Source: Lycium barbarum (taxonomy: Eukaryota > Streptophyta > Magnoliopsida > Solanales > Solanaceae). From it: DNA of 64,000 nucleotides. Position 1 is the stretch's first letter; each line of letters begins with the position of its first letter. The DNA is taken from the NCBI RefSeq assembly GCF_019175385.1, contig NC_083338.1, positions 93,517,777 to 93,581,776 on the forward strand, read 5' to 3'. The position numbers were made by a program, and so were the translations under genes. Shown here piece after piece: positions 48,190 to 58,445 of this stretch. A model generated the notes under the pieces. That model searched no databases. It was not told the DNA's origin and saw nothing but the letters and a program-made list of their open reading frames with translations.

Positions 48190-50492
48190 TTATTAGATTT
48201 ATTAATATTTCTTCTTGTTTGAACTCCACTACCTGGTGAAACACTAGTATCTCTATTGCTCTTCTTTTTTCCCCTACCTATGCCTTTCTCAATATGCTTG
48301 GGTGATAAACCTCCTGCCCTAGTCACAGCCTGCATATTTTAGCCAATTGAATGAACATCCAGATCTATTGCCCCTGTTTTTTCAAGTTTCTTCTCAGCAT
48401 TCTTTATTTCTATATGAATTATTCTCCCTGTATCATGGTGTGTATTAATCACTTCCAATGCTTTATCATCCACCTTGCTTGTAGCACCATAATTTCTCCT
48501 TCTTTCCCCGTGATCTTCTGCTTTCTTGCCTGTATCCTTTACTGCAACTCCTATCAAATCTCCTACTGTATCTTGCCACTACAACACAAGGCATCTATTG
48601 CTACCGAATACACTGTAGCTAAAGATGAAAATTTTCATGGCTAAACACTTAAGCCACGTTTTTTTTTCGTAGCATTCGTAGCAAAATGTAGTGTAGCTAA
48701 AAGTTAGCTACAAACTTTACATGTTCCGTGGCTAAGCACTTGTACTAATTGCTACGAGTTTTTTTGTGTTGTAGCTGCGAAGATAGAAAATTCCTGCCAC
48801 GGAAAATATACTCATAGCAAGTGACTTTAATCTTTTGCCACGACGAACAAATTTTGTAGTTGTCTTCATATTGTAGCCACAAGGTATTTATTGTAGAAAA
48901 AGATTTAATTTGTTTGCCACCCAAACTCAAATTTTATGGCTATTTCTATAGCTTAGTTTCGTGGCAATAGCTACGCTTTTTAAATTCGTAGCTTAGATTT
49001 CGTAGCTATAAATACACTGTGTTATAGTGTGCATTGTTGTTATGTTATGTTTCCCTTGATTTTATTCTTGTTGTTGCTCCATATGTGATGATGATTTCAC
49101 CTCATCTGTCTCTTTTTGTTGATTCTCCTGAGTTTGCAGCTCCAGCTCCATCTCCTGAATGTCCTTCTCCTTTTGTGACTTTGTTGGAGAGCTTTTAGTT
49201 GATGTTTATTGCTTACCCTATGAAATTGTGATACTAGCTTTACCATCTGATTAACTTCTTCCTCATCCTCTTTCTCTTATTCTTTGTTGTTACTGCTACT
49301 TCCTTCCACCTATGTTTTATTGCATTGTCTGATTTTGTTTTGAACACTCCTCTTACTTGGACTGCTTTCTCTGCTCCTTTGTGGTGTTTCTCATTTGTGT
49401 TTACAATTAATTATTGTTTTGCTTTTCTCTGGACTTATCTCCTTGTTATTGACTTGCTGCTTATCATTTTTTGCTCCATTTTGTGTTCTTTGTTGTTCTG
49501 CAAGATTGGCATTATCATGATTTCTAGTCTTTTCCTCTTCATCATTGCCTAGGATGTCAACGTAATATGTGTCTCTACCTTGTCATCCTCTTCATGTTTG
49601 CTACTCTCCTCTACTTTCCCCAGTATTATACCACTTGAATTCTTTATGTATTTGTTCTTTCTTCTTTGCATTCACTCTTACTTGGCATGTACATTTCCAA
49701 CTACCTTCCCACTTGTTAAGGTTCTTCTTTGATCAGCAGCAGTACCAATCTCATTATTGTTATCAATCTCCATACTTTCTTTTCTCATTTCCTCTCTGTA
49801 TTATTTTTTCAGTCCCGGATGTAATGCCCTGCACTCCTTTTCTTTATGCCCCTGTAATTTGCAATGTTTGCAGTACTTAGAAAGGTAATTATATTTAATT
49901 TTTATCCACTTTGACTGCACTTTCCCTGTTACTTCATCTTCCTCTTATATACATATTCTCTGAGGGTGTTTTGCTAACAAATCTATCTCTACCTTTACCT
50001 TTGCACAACTAGGTCTGGTTCTGCTTGTTGTGGCCAAGTCAACTGTCAAAGGCCTACCCATAGTTGATGTCATTGAGAAGACTGCCTGCCTTCCTTGTAA
50101 TGAAATTTAGAGGCAGTTCTCGGAAGCATATCCATGCAACAACTTGCAGAAGTTTCTTCATCTAGCTTAAACCAAGGGATCCAAATTAATGGTCTCATCT
50201 GACAATACCTAGATTGAACTTTGATGTAATAAGCCAGTGTAGATAACATTTTAACATAGTCCTCCAGTAAAGATAATATATATGTATGTCTTCAATTAAG
50301 ACAATTATGCATGAACCTTTAGTGGTACATTGATCTGGGATGGCTTTCCGTAAATCCTTTATATCAATTATGTCATAAGAAAACCTATCCAAAATTGCAT
50401 ATTGTAAGTTTTCCTAAATGATTAACTGTTTGACCTCCGGACGATTTCAAGGATACATGTGGTTCCCCATGTAGAAAAACCTCTAGTTTCAT
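48190..50492 (-). pseudogene. LINE ORF1 with CCHC knuckle, interrupted by a MITE
   Basis: A likely start MKLEVFLHGEPHVSLKS lies at 50492. It is followed by a DUF4283-like segment (MRPLIWIPWFKLDEE at about 50180, then ICEEDE.TGKVQSKWIKIKYN at about 49940) and the knuckle YCKHCKLQGHKEKEC at about 49870-49820, matching CX2CX4HX4C. The remainder is Lys/Glu-rich and broken. A CACTA MITE sits at 48577-49029. ORF1 proteins of plant L1 elements bind the LINE RNA. Confidence 0.82.
48577..49029. mobile_element. CACTA-type MITE (453 bp)
   Basis: The ends are CACTACAACACA and, on the other strand, CACTATAACACA, flanked by a three-base duplication TGC (48574-48576 and 49030-49032), as expected for CACTA transposons. 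The interior has many short repeats of GTAGCTA, TGGCTA and TAGCCACG in both orientations, resembling subterminal transposase sites. No coding sequence. Confidence 0.9.
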
Positions 50493-50934
50493 TGTGTGTG
50501 TGGTAGGAAAAATATAAGGAACGGTTGTAGAGATAGGTTTATCAAGGAATTTGGTCTACAAAGAGGGCGGAACAGCCACCGGTAGAGGCTATCCACCGGT
50601 CGAATATTCCATGAAGGCCGTTGAAAATGCTTGTTTTTCGGTGGCTAGAATTTTAGGCTAGAGAGCGTTTTGGCTTATGGATATATTGCCAGGAAATTTA
50701 TGGTTATACTAAATTAATTGGTGTCGGTTTAGGTAAACTTCGGACAAAACTGTTTTTCTCCTTTTATTCTTCTTCATCATCTTCTGCTTTAACAGTTTTG
50801 CTCTGTGTTAATTAAGAGAGATTTCTTCGCTTATTGTATCATAAATTTCGGTAAATTTTTATTTATTGTTTGGTTAATTTCGGAGTCAAACAAAATGAAT
50901 TAAATTGAGGGTACCCATTTTGAAATTAAGGTAC

Positions 50935-51118
50935 CATGAGTGAAACACCAAACTAAAGTTAAACTTCAGTCATTGAAGATACCATGATGAAATGTCAAGC
51001 CAAAGTCAAACTTCACTCATTATACCATGATGAAATGTTAAGCCAAAGTCAAACTTCGCTCATTGAAGGTACCATGAGCAAAACACCTAGCCAAAGTCAA
51101 AGCCAAACTTCACATAGT
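50935..51118. repeat. Tandem array, four units of 45-50 bp
   Basis: Units share CCATGA(T/G)..AAA, AGCCAAAGTCAAACTTC and TCATT with small indels. Confidence 0.8.
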
Positions 51119-51584
51119 TTATTCGAATACGAATAAAGCAAGACATCGATCATTGAAATACATTTTCGTAAACCAACTTCAGACATGAATAATGCAAATT
51201 TTAGACAATTTTTTTTGAAGTATTTGAGACTATTAGGCCAAACATCAACAAAAAAATGTCTTAACACTTCAGCCGTTTTAAGTATCAGACAAAAATATTC
51301 GAACCATTCATTTTTATATGGTTGAAGTGCATGCAGAAATGCATGAACATCTTGGTCATATGTGGATGCAGTTCAGTCACACCAACAGACACATCATTTT
51401 TGCAGCTTCAATTATGTATGTCTGAAGTTATTTCTGAGATGGGTAAAATTGCGGAAAACAAAAAATGATAACTTCAGCTACAGCTTAAACAATGGTCCTA
51501 AAACTAGGTATTGGTGCACTTTGACCGATAAAAATTCAAAAACTTGTAATATTTTTTGGGTTGTAATTTAACACAGGCACAACA

Positions 51585-51925
51585 TGCCAACCTGGCAAGA
51601 TTTCTGAATAATTTAATAAGATAGAAGGATAAACATTGTATTAAAGTTATGACACAATTGTTATAACTTGTAAACAATTGAATACATGCAAGTTGTGACA
51701 TTCTCACAAGACGTGTGAACAATTTAACAAGATAAGAGAATGAGGATTGTACTAAATTATGACGCACCTGTCATAAATCGTGGCAAAACTTGTGAATAAT
51801 TTAACAAGATAAAATTACAAAGATTGTACTAAAGTTATGATAAGCATGTTATAACATATGGACAATTTAACAGGATACGAGAATGAAGATTATGCTAAAT
51901 TTATGATCCATCCTCCGTAACTTGT
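51585..51925. repeat. Degenerate tandem array, about four units of 85-100 bp
   Basis: Repeated elements are AATTTAACA(A/G)GATA, ATTGTACTAAA, TTATGA and TGTTATAACTTGT, in the same order each time with many substitutions. Confidence 0.65.
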
Positions 51926-52095
51926 TAGAAGTGTGATTTTTCATTCAGATATGTAGTGTTGAGATTATTTTTGTCAAAAAATTTTAAAGGGAGACAAATG
52001 TTAAACAACGAGCATTAAATATTCGTTTTACATCAAATCACTACATGAAATTTTAAGCATTGACTTATTTTGGTATTCGGTAAAGATAAACTATA

Positions 52096-52284
52096 AGGGC
52101 TCGTTTGGTAAGAGGGATAAAGGATAATTAATTTCGGAGTTAAATTTGGGATGAATTGATTCCATGTCTGGTTGGGATAAAATTCCGAGATTATAGTGTT
52201 ATTTTCATCTCACATTGAGAGTAAGATAACAATATCAAGATAACTAATCCCGCTTATAACTTGTTCTCCAACCAAACCAGCCCT
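52096..52284. mobile_element. TIR MITE (about 189 bp)
   Basis: Terminal inverted repeats AGGGCTCGTTTGGT and, on the other strand, AGGGCTGGTTTGGT. Flanks are TAA/TAT or similar, so the superfamily (PIF/Harbinger, hAT or mariner-like) is not settled. Non-coding. Confidence 0.75.
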
Positions 52285-52440
52285 ATCACTTAAAGGATTA
52301 AAACTGCTGTGTTGATACTTAGGGGACTATTTAAAACCTAGTCCAAGAAATTAAGCAATCGATGAGTCCGGAACCAAAATAGCTCCAAAAAAACATTTTG
52401 AACCAAAATGCCCCAACAAAAAAAAAGTTACCAAAGTACC

Positions 52441-52611
52441 TATAGCGCAGTATTTTACTGCGCTATAGCACTAACAGAGACGGCCCCGTTAAGTCCTATA
52501 ACGCAGTAAAATAATGTGCTATACGGAATACGGTCCAACGTATAACGCATGATTTTACTGCGTTATAGGACATTTCCTCTCTCCTATAACGCAGTAAAAT
52601 CATGCGTTATA
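52441..52611. repeat. Four 27-bp palindromes upstream of the MAIN-like fragment
   Basis: Copies at 52441-52467 (perfect 12-bp arms TATAGCGCAGTA/TACTGCGCTATA around TTT), 52497-52523, 52541-52567 and 52585-52611 (arms TATAACGCA/TGCGTTATA around an AAAAT or ATTTT centre). Steps between starts are 56, 44 and 44 bp. Confidence 0.9.
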
Positions 52612-52939
52612 GTTATCACTATAACCCGATCGGGTTCCACCACTGCCCTCTCCAGTGACAATTTTTTTTCAAAAACGCCATTGGAGGGCAGGATTCCGTG
52701 GTCCCCACCCATTAAAAACGTCTTTTTCTAGTAAATTTCATCCGGAAAGTTTAGATTCTCGGTATATTCAAGTCAAGGAGCAAGATTCTAAGTTTGAATT
52801 TTGAGAAAAAGCGGCGTACAACTCGATTAAAATATCTACAAAAAATCTTCGATTAAGGTTTTCTACTATGAACTTTTGTTATTATTTTGTTATATACATT
52901 ATTATGCATGCATGTTTAACATTTAATCATCATTAATAA

Positions 52940-53716
52940 TAAAAAAAAATATGATTTGCGTCCCCCTAGGGATGTAGGATATTCAGCACTCGCGGGGCAG
53001 TACGAGGCATTGGTAAGTTTATCGTATTTAGATTTATCTAATTTATTTAATTGTTACGTTTTTAAAATAAACTTTTTTTGTTTCTGTTAAACACAAATGC
53101 AGCTGGTGGCCGTACAGCGTTTACGCATCTTGGGGTTAGAGCATATGCCTTACCCTGGGCTTGCGGGGCTTGCCGCGGAGATGGTTAGGATTTTCGAGGA
53201 TGGTATCCGCCAGGCAGGCGAGATTAGGCGCATGGCGGAGCCTGTTCCGGAGGCTGAGTATCAGGCAGCACCGGGGGCTCCCAGAGGAGGAGGCCGTGCT
53301 GGCAGAGGAAGCCGTGCTGCCGGAGGACGCCATGCGCGTAGAGGACGCGGCGCTGCTGCCGGAGGACCTGGTGGTGGAGGACTGGTAGATGAGGCGGATA
53401 AGGCCGATCCCATTCCAGAGGGCGTTCACGGTCTAGTCCATCCGCAGCCCTTCCAGGCCGGTGGCAGCTCACCTGGAGACTCACCTACGTTTACGCCGGC
53501 GCTCTTATTTGCTGAGATACCGGGGTCTTCATCACAGCCGAGCCATAATGCATACATGGAGGAGCGTGATAACGTTGATTGGGCGGCGTTACGCGCTTCA
53601 TTAGCTGATGAGCGGCCTGTGAGGAATTCAGAGGGAGCCCGGATTCTTAACTTTGATGAGTTTTTGATCCCGGTTAGTATTTAAAATACATATTTGTTCA
53701 TTTAAATTATTTATTT

Positions 53717-53787
<71 letters not shown>

Positions 53788-54573
53788 CATTATTTAGTAA
53801 TATTTTATATTTTAGGATTCGACGCCAGCGGGTCCATCAGAGCCACCCACTCAGCCTGCCGAGGCAGAGGTGTCTTCTCATGAGACTACCGAGACGCATG
53901 TAAGTTTTTTACTTAAAACTAATTTTATTCAATATAAGGTCAATATTTAATATACATATTTGATCATTTAAAGTACTTATTATTTCATTTTTTTTGATAT
54001 TTTAGGATTCGGCGCCAGTGGATCCACAGGAGCTGCCCATTTCGGAGCATTCTCATCAGCCTGCCGAGGCAGAGGTGTCTTCTTATGAGACTATCGAGGC
54101 GCATGTAAGTTTTTTACTTAAACTAATTTTATTCAATATAAGATAAATGTTTATTTAATTTTTATAACCTTTACTTGGACTTCGAACAACATCTCGTCAA
54201 GGAGACTACCTCATATTCACCATCACACCCATCTCAGGAGGCTACAGACCCATCTCAGGAGCCTTCTCAGACGCCCGTTGAAACACAGGTTTGATTAAAT
54301 AAATAACGTTAATGTATTCAACATAAATAAGAAATGGTACTAATATTTATATATTTTTCAGGTTCATCCTTCGGCGCCTGCGGTGGCGACTCCCGACGAG
54401 GAAGAGGTCCAGTTTCCAGACCCAGCTCAACCTGAGGTTTTGAGCGTGCCAGCGGGACAAGATCCCAAGAAGAAGCACGTTCTAGTTAAGGGCGCAAGGG
54501 TTAGGGGAAGAGGAGATGGTCATGACTTGGAGCGCCCGGTTATTAAGAGGAAAAAGGGTGACGGAGACGATGG
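52940..54573 (+). pseudogene. 3' exons of a MAIN-like/plant mobile domain type gene, truncated
   Basis: In-frame exons with consensus splice sites: up to 53012 (ends YSALAGQYEAL), 53103-53672, 53816-53899, 54006-54104, 54202-54288 and 54362 into the LTR at 54574. Exon 53103-53672 encodes LVAVQRLRILGLEHMPYPGL, EMVRIFEDGIRQAGEIRRM and an Arg/Gly/Ala-rich tract, like the low-complexity tails of MAIN-like (PMD) proteins in Solanaceae. The PMD core itself is not seen upstream. G+C is much higher than in the surroundings. Exons 53816-53899 and 54006-54104 are paralogous. The end is cut off by the LTR. The family call is moderate to weak; alternatively it is an uncharacterised TE-borne gene. Confidence 0.45.
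53718..53783. repeat. (AT)n microsatellite in an intron
   Basis: An almost pure TA run of more than 60 bp within the intron between 53672 and 53816. Confidence 0.95.
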
Positions 54574-57500
54574 TGTTATATCCCATATTTTTGCATATAC
54601 GGAAAATTCGAAACAATTTTGACTTGTAAGAAATAAGGCCATAATTTGATTTTTTTTCAATATATGGGTGTTGTTCATGAAATGTGGGTGTGGAAACATG
54701 GAGGAAGGTCAAGGGCAAAATGGGAAATTTTAGAAATTAGTTTCGAGAATTTCAAGATAAGACCCGCAACAAGTTGGGCTTAAATGAAATGAAAAAAAAA
54801 AAGAACAAAGAGGCCCAAATAGAGGGTGGACGGCCATAGTCAATTAAAAAGGGCCCAAGCCCATAAATTAATTAAACTCATGTATTAAAAAGGAAGAAGG
54901 GGTCACAACTAGTCATCTTATTTGGAAGATTCAAGAACAACAAATTTGAGAGGAGAAAAAGAAAGGCCTCACGGCCAAGGAGAAAAAAAAATAAAAATTC
55001 TTGGAGCTCAAATCTTTGGTTCAAAATTCGTCTCTTTTGAATTCCTACTAAGTTGGAAACCCTCTTCAATGTGATACAAATTTGGAGGCAAGAGAGTACT
55101 TTTTTTATCAAGTGGAAATTCTTGAAAAAGGTAAAGATGTTACTCTTTTTATCTTGGAAGAATTTTATATATATGTTGTAGTATATGGAAGTGAATGTAA
55201 AGTATGAGAATTTTGTGTTATGGGTATGTGTGTGTGGCCGAAAATGGGTGTGATGGAGAGGAATGATCAAATTTTATTTATTATGCTAATTGTGTTGTAA
55301 TGGCCTTTTAATGCAAATGGAAGAATTCTAGTTCAATTTGGCATGAGAAATTGGTTGTTGAGTTGTTCTAGGAAATTTTGTGATTTTATGTTAGATTTAT
55401 GTAATTATGGAAATGGAATTGTTAAAGTGCAAATTGTGGTTGTTGTTGATGAAATTGGAAGATGAAAGATGTGTTGTGAATGTTGTGTCGAAGGTTGGAG
55501 ATTTCGGATGAATTCTAGTCTTGATGATTTATTTTTGTATATTTTGTAGAATGGTATGAAATGCCTTGAAATGCTTTTGAATGATCTTGAATTGATAATG
55601 AATGTGTAAGTGTCGATATTGGCTTGAAAAATTCGTAGTTGAATTGAATGTCGATGAATTATGTTGAAAGGAAGGTTACTAGTGTTGGAATGCATTTTTG
55701 ATTGGTTTTGATGTTATTGGTTTGGTTGTTGGTAATGTTGGTATGGTTGTTGATGAATTTGGCCGAGTTTAATTCTCGGGGATGTTGAATTTACAGGGGA
55801 GGTGCTGCCGAAATTTCGGTAGACAGATACTAATTAGAATTAAAATTATAAGTACTTGTAGCTAATATTTGGTAATCGATAATATTATTGTAGATATTGG
55901 AGAGCCCGAGACTTGAGTCGGGATTTATTAGCGAGCGATCGAAATTTGGTTAGCGAGCGTTCGAGGTATGTAAAGCCTAGCTTTCTTTCTTTTTGGCATG
56001 ACCTTTATGAAAAAACAAATGACATATACGTATGCTTCTAAAGGAGAATTCTATTCTTAGAGCCATTAGGATGGCCGATGTCTTTGATCTCCCCAAATTA
56101 TTTCATATGATTTGCTACGAAATTATGATGTCCAAAAGATTCTAGTTGGTATGTTCCGAATGATGTCCGAAAAATATTTGAAATGGCTAAAGTTTGGATA
56201 CATGTATTTTGATATGATTCTTAGGCTCCGTTTGATTTACTCCATAACGTTCCTTGGAAGCTCCTTATTATAAATGATACTTGAATTTATAAGAATGACT
56301 TATGAAATATTTTTAGAAGGTTCAGTACTTCGAAAATTTGTAATTCTCTCATACTAATCCCAATCGATCCGAATCTTATTTGAGCATTCAAATGTCTGTA
56401 AAAATATTTGGCTATCGAGTTTGAATATGTATATTCTGGATATGTGCATATGATTTTTAAGGCTCCGTTGGAAGTACTCTATAATGTTATTTGAAAGCTC
56501 CTTAAAAATAAATGATACTTAATTTTCAAGAAAATGACCTATGAAATGTTTTTCGAAAGCTTTGTAATTTAAAGGCTCACAATTTTTGTTTAATAATTCC
56601 GATGGACTCTATACTTACTTTGAGCCTTCTACTATCGGTATATATATTCATTCGTCGAGTCTTGGAATTTATTTATTTGTGTGCATATGATTTCCGCACT
56701 ACTCCGCTCGTGCCTACTACTATGATGTCGTTCGCCGGATCCCGGGCCGGTTTTGTGATCGTGCGCACTATGTTATATTCGGCAGTATGATGTGTTACGG
56801 TTCCCGAGACCTCGCCATAGGGCCGGGTACCGCTCATATACGGCGTTATGATGTGATATGGCATATGATATGTTCTGATGATGATGTGATATGTTATGAT
56901 GATACGATATGTTCGGGGATTGTACGGGGATTTGAGACTTTCTGGAGTATGATGTGTTGTGGCGCCAGCGTCGGAGTGGCGACCACGTTCCTGAGCCTTA
57001 TGCATGATTTTTATTTGCATTATTTATGTTTTTCAGAACAGGTTTGATATACTGATTTTGTAATCACTTTCCGTACTCCTTATCTCCCTTATGATTTGGA
57101 TTTCTGGACTCTATGCTTTACATACTCAGTACATCTTTCGTACTGACCCCCTTTCTTCGGGAGCTGCGTTTCATGCCCGCAGGTACAGACGTTTGTTCTG
57201 GTGACCCGCCAGTGTAGGATATATTCTGCTACTTTGGAGTGCTCTTTTGACTCGGAGCCCATACTTTTGGTAAAGACCTTTCATTGTATATGTCTCTGTA
57301 TATATGTATGACTATCTGGGGTACGGCGGGGCCCTGTCCCGTCATGTGATTCTGTTATGTTTTGTAGAGGCCTGTAGTCATATATGTGGGTCATGGGTCG
57401 TGTTTGTTCGTTTCTGTTTATGATCTGTGCCTTAAGCGGTCCCGGTTGCTGTATGGCCAAAACGGCTCATATGTTTGTATATTTGGGCGATGTGTATTCC

Positions 57501-57689
57501 GCCAGCCTACCGGATTTGATGTGATATTTCTGTACGGGCAACCGCTTAAGATGACATTTGTTCTTAGTATCTGTTTGAAATAACGTATGTTAAATCTGAA
57601 TGAATCTTTGATATGTCGATCTGGTACGTAAGTCAGTTTGGGTGTCCAAATAGGGCACCAGTCGCGGCCCACAGAGCTGGGTCGTGACA
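54574..57689 (+). repeat. Plus-strand LTR (3116 bp) of a LARD-related element
   Basis: Starts TGTTATATCCC and ends CTGGGTCGTGACA, followed after four bases by an initiator-Met primer site. It contains the shared hairpin (57127-57145) and degenerate GGGCCGG/CCGGGTACCG modules (56730-56830). The 5' leader after it matches the LARD leader at 26750-27015. It truncates the last exon of the MAIN-like fragment. No 3' LTR is present in the window, so this is a 5'-end remnant. Transcription from it would run toward TGD4. Confidence 0.88.
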
Positions 57690-57693
57690 GAAG

Positions 57694-57705
57694 TGGTATC
57701 AGAGC
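57694..57705 (+). other. Primer-binding site, initiator Met tRNA
   Basis: TGGTATCAGAGC, four bases downstream of the LTR end at 57689. It fixes this LTR as a 5' LTR in plus orientation. Confidence 0.92.
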
Positions 57706-58250
57706 GAGGTTGTCCTCGGAATGTCTACCGGCCGTGTCTAGTAGAGTCTTGTTTATCGGTGTGTTGTGCACCACATCTATAAACAGGAGGCTACAAGACA
57801 TTTAGGGTGTTACCTTTCTTTGGATCTTAGATCGTGCGATAGAGCCCAGCCATAGGAAATGAAATTCCTTTTACTAACTCTTAATTTCAGCTGAAGAACG
57901 GTATCGACAGAAGAAAGTGGCTGGTGATATTGGGAGCTGCACCGTACACAAGTAAGCAACGGTGCGAAAGGGGCATGTTGGATAAGATAAGAATATTGTG
58001 ATATGATTGAAAAATATGGTTGAAGAATGAAAGATAAGGTAGATAGGAAAGTAAACAGGAAAGTGTAACAGGTGCAGTTTGGGTTGGACATGTGAGGTAA
58101 GCCTCGACATCTTTATAATCTTACTTGAAATTGTTAGCTCTGTGTGGCTATGATACGATATGATATATATACGTATATATGTTGGCGTATATATATTGGC
58201 CTTGTAAGGCATTGTTGGTATTTCCTGCGTGCAGGTTTGGGATAGTAAGA
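57706..58250 (+). other. LARD-type 5' leader, truncated
   Basis: It shares long stretches with the LARD leader (TATAAACAGGAGGCTAC, CATAGGAAATGA.ATTCCTT, GTATCGAC.G.AGAAAGTGG). Homology fades after about 57960. The exact junction with host DNA upstream of TGD4 is not visible; 58250 is an estimate. No coding sequence. Confidence 0.7.
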
Positions 58251-58445
58251 AGTACACACGAACCTCTGCCCAATTTTGTCATTTTCTCTGATTGTAACGA
58301 AACACAAGCCACAAGGTAAGGGAACCACGGCAAGGGAATGAAAACTAGAAGGAAAGAGAACAAAACCAGTGGCAAGAGTAAGCCAAATTCTCGGTAAAAA
58401 TGCAGCTTTACACTTGCGGTTGAAGTGAGCGAATAAAGAAGAGAT
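58251..58445 (+). promoter_or_regulatory. Probable 5' UTR and proximal promoter of TGD4
   Basis: A 195-bp stretch between the last recognisable LARD leader sequence and the ATG. It is A/G-rich (for example CTAGAAGGAAAGAGAAC). No convincing TATA box is seen. Because retroelement DNA occupies everything upstream to 54574, any proximal promoter must be short or partly made of retroelement sequence. Confidence 0.4.

Larger units (their letters stand above)
31430..50700 (-). mobile_element. L1-type LINE with terminal RNase H, split by later insertions
   Basis: Minus-strand order from the right: ORF1 with a CCHC knuckle, ORF2 with endonuclease, reverse transcriptase, C-terminal zinc finger and a plant-type RNase H. 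A chromovirus (34728-46928) interrupts it in ORF2 and a CACTA MITE (48577-49029) in ORF1; without these it is about 6.6 kb. The outer limits are estimates: the left (3') end has no clear A-tail and no target duplication was found. All ORFs carry stops or frameshifts. Confidence 0.85.
50701..52095. other. Non-coding intergenic stretch with two tandem arrays
   Basis: No gene supported. It holds a four-copy array of 45-50-bp units (50935-51118) and a degenerate four-copy array of 85-100-bp units (51585-51925). The rest is AT-rich and unclassified. Confidence 0.5.

Noticed and set aside
53136..53484. Minus-strand open frames opposite the GC-rich exon
   Set aside because: Antisense shadows of the plus-strand exon, which has splice sites and continuous sense.
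54878..55695. Open frames of 130 and 96 codons on the minus strand
   Set aside because: Antisense to the AT-rich LTR at 54574; low-complexity products rich in Phe, Ile and His.
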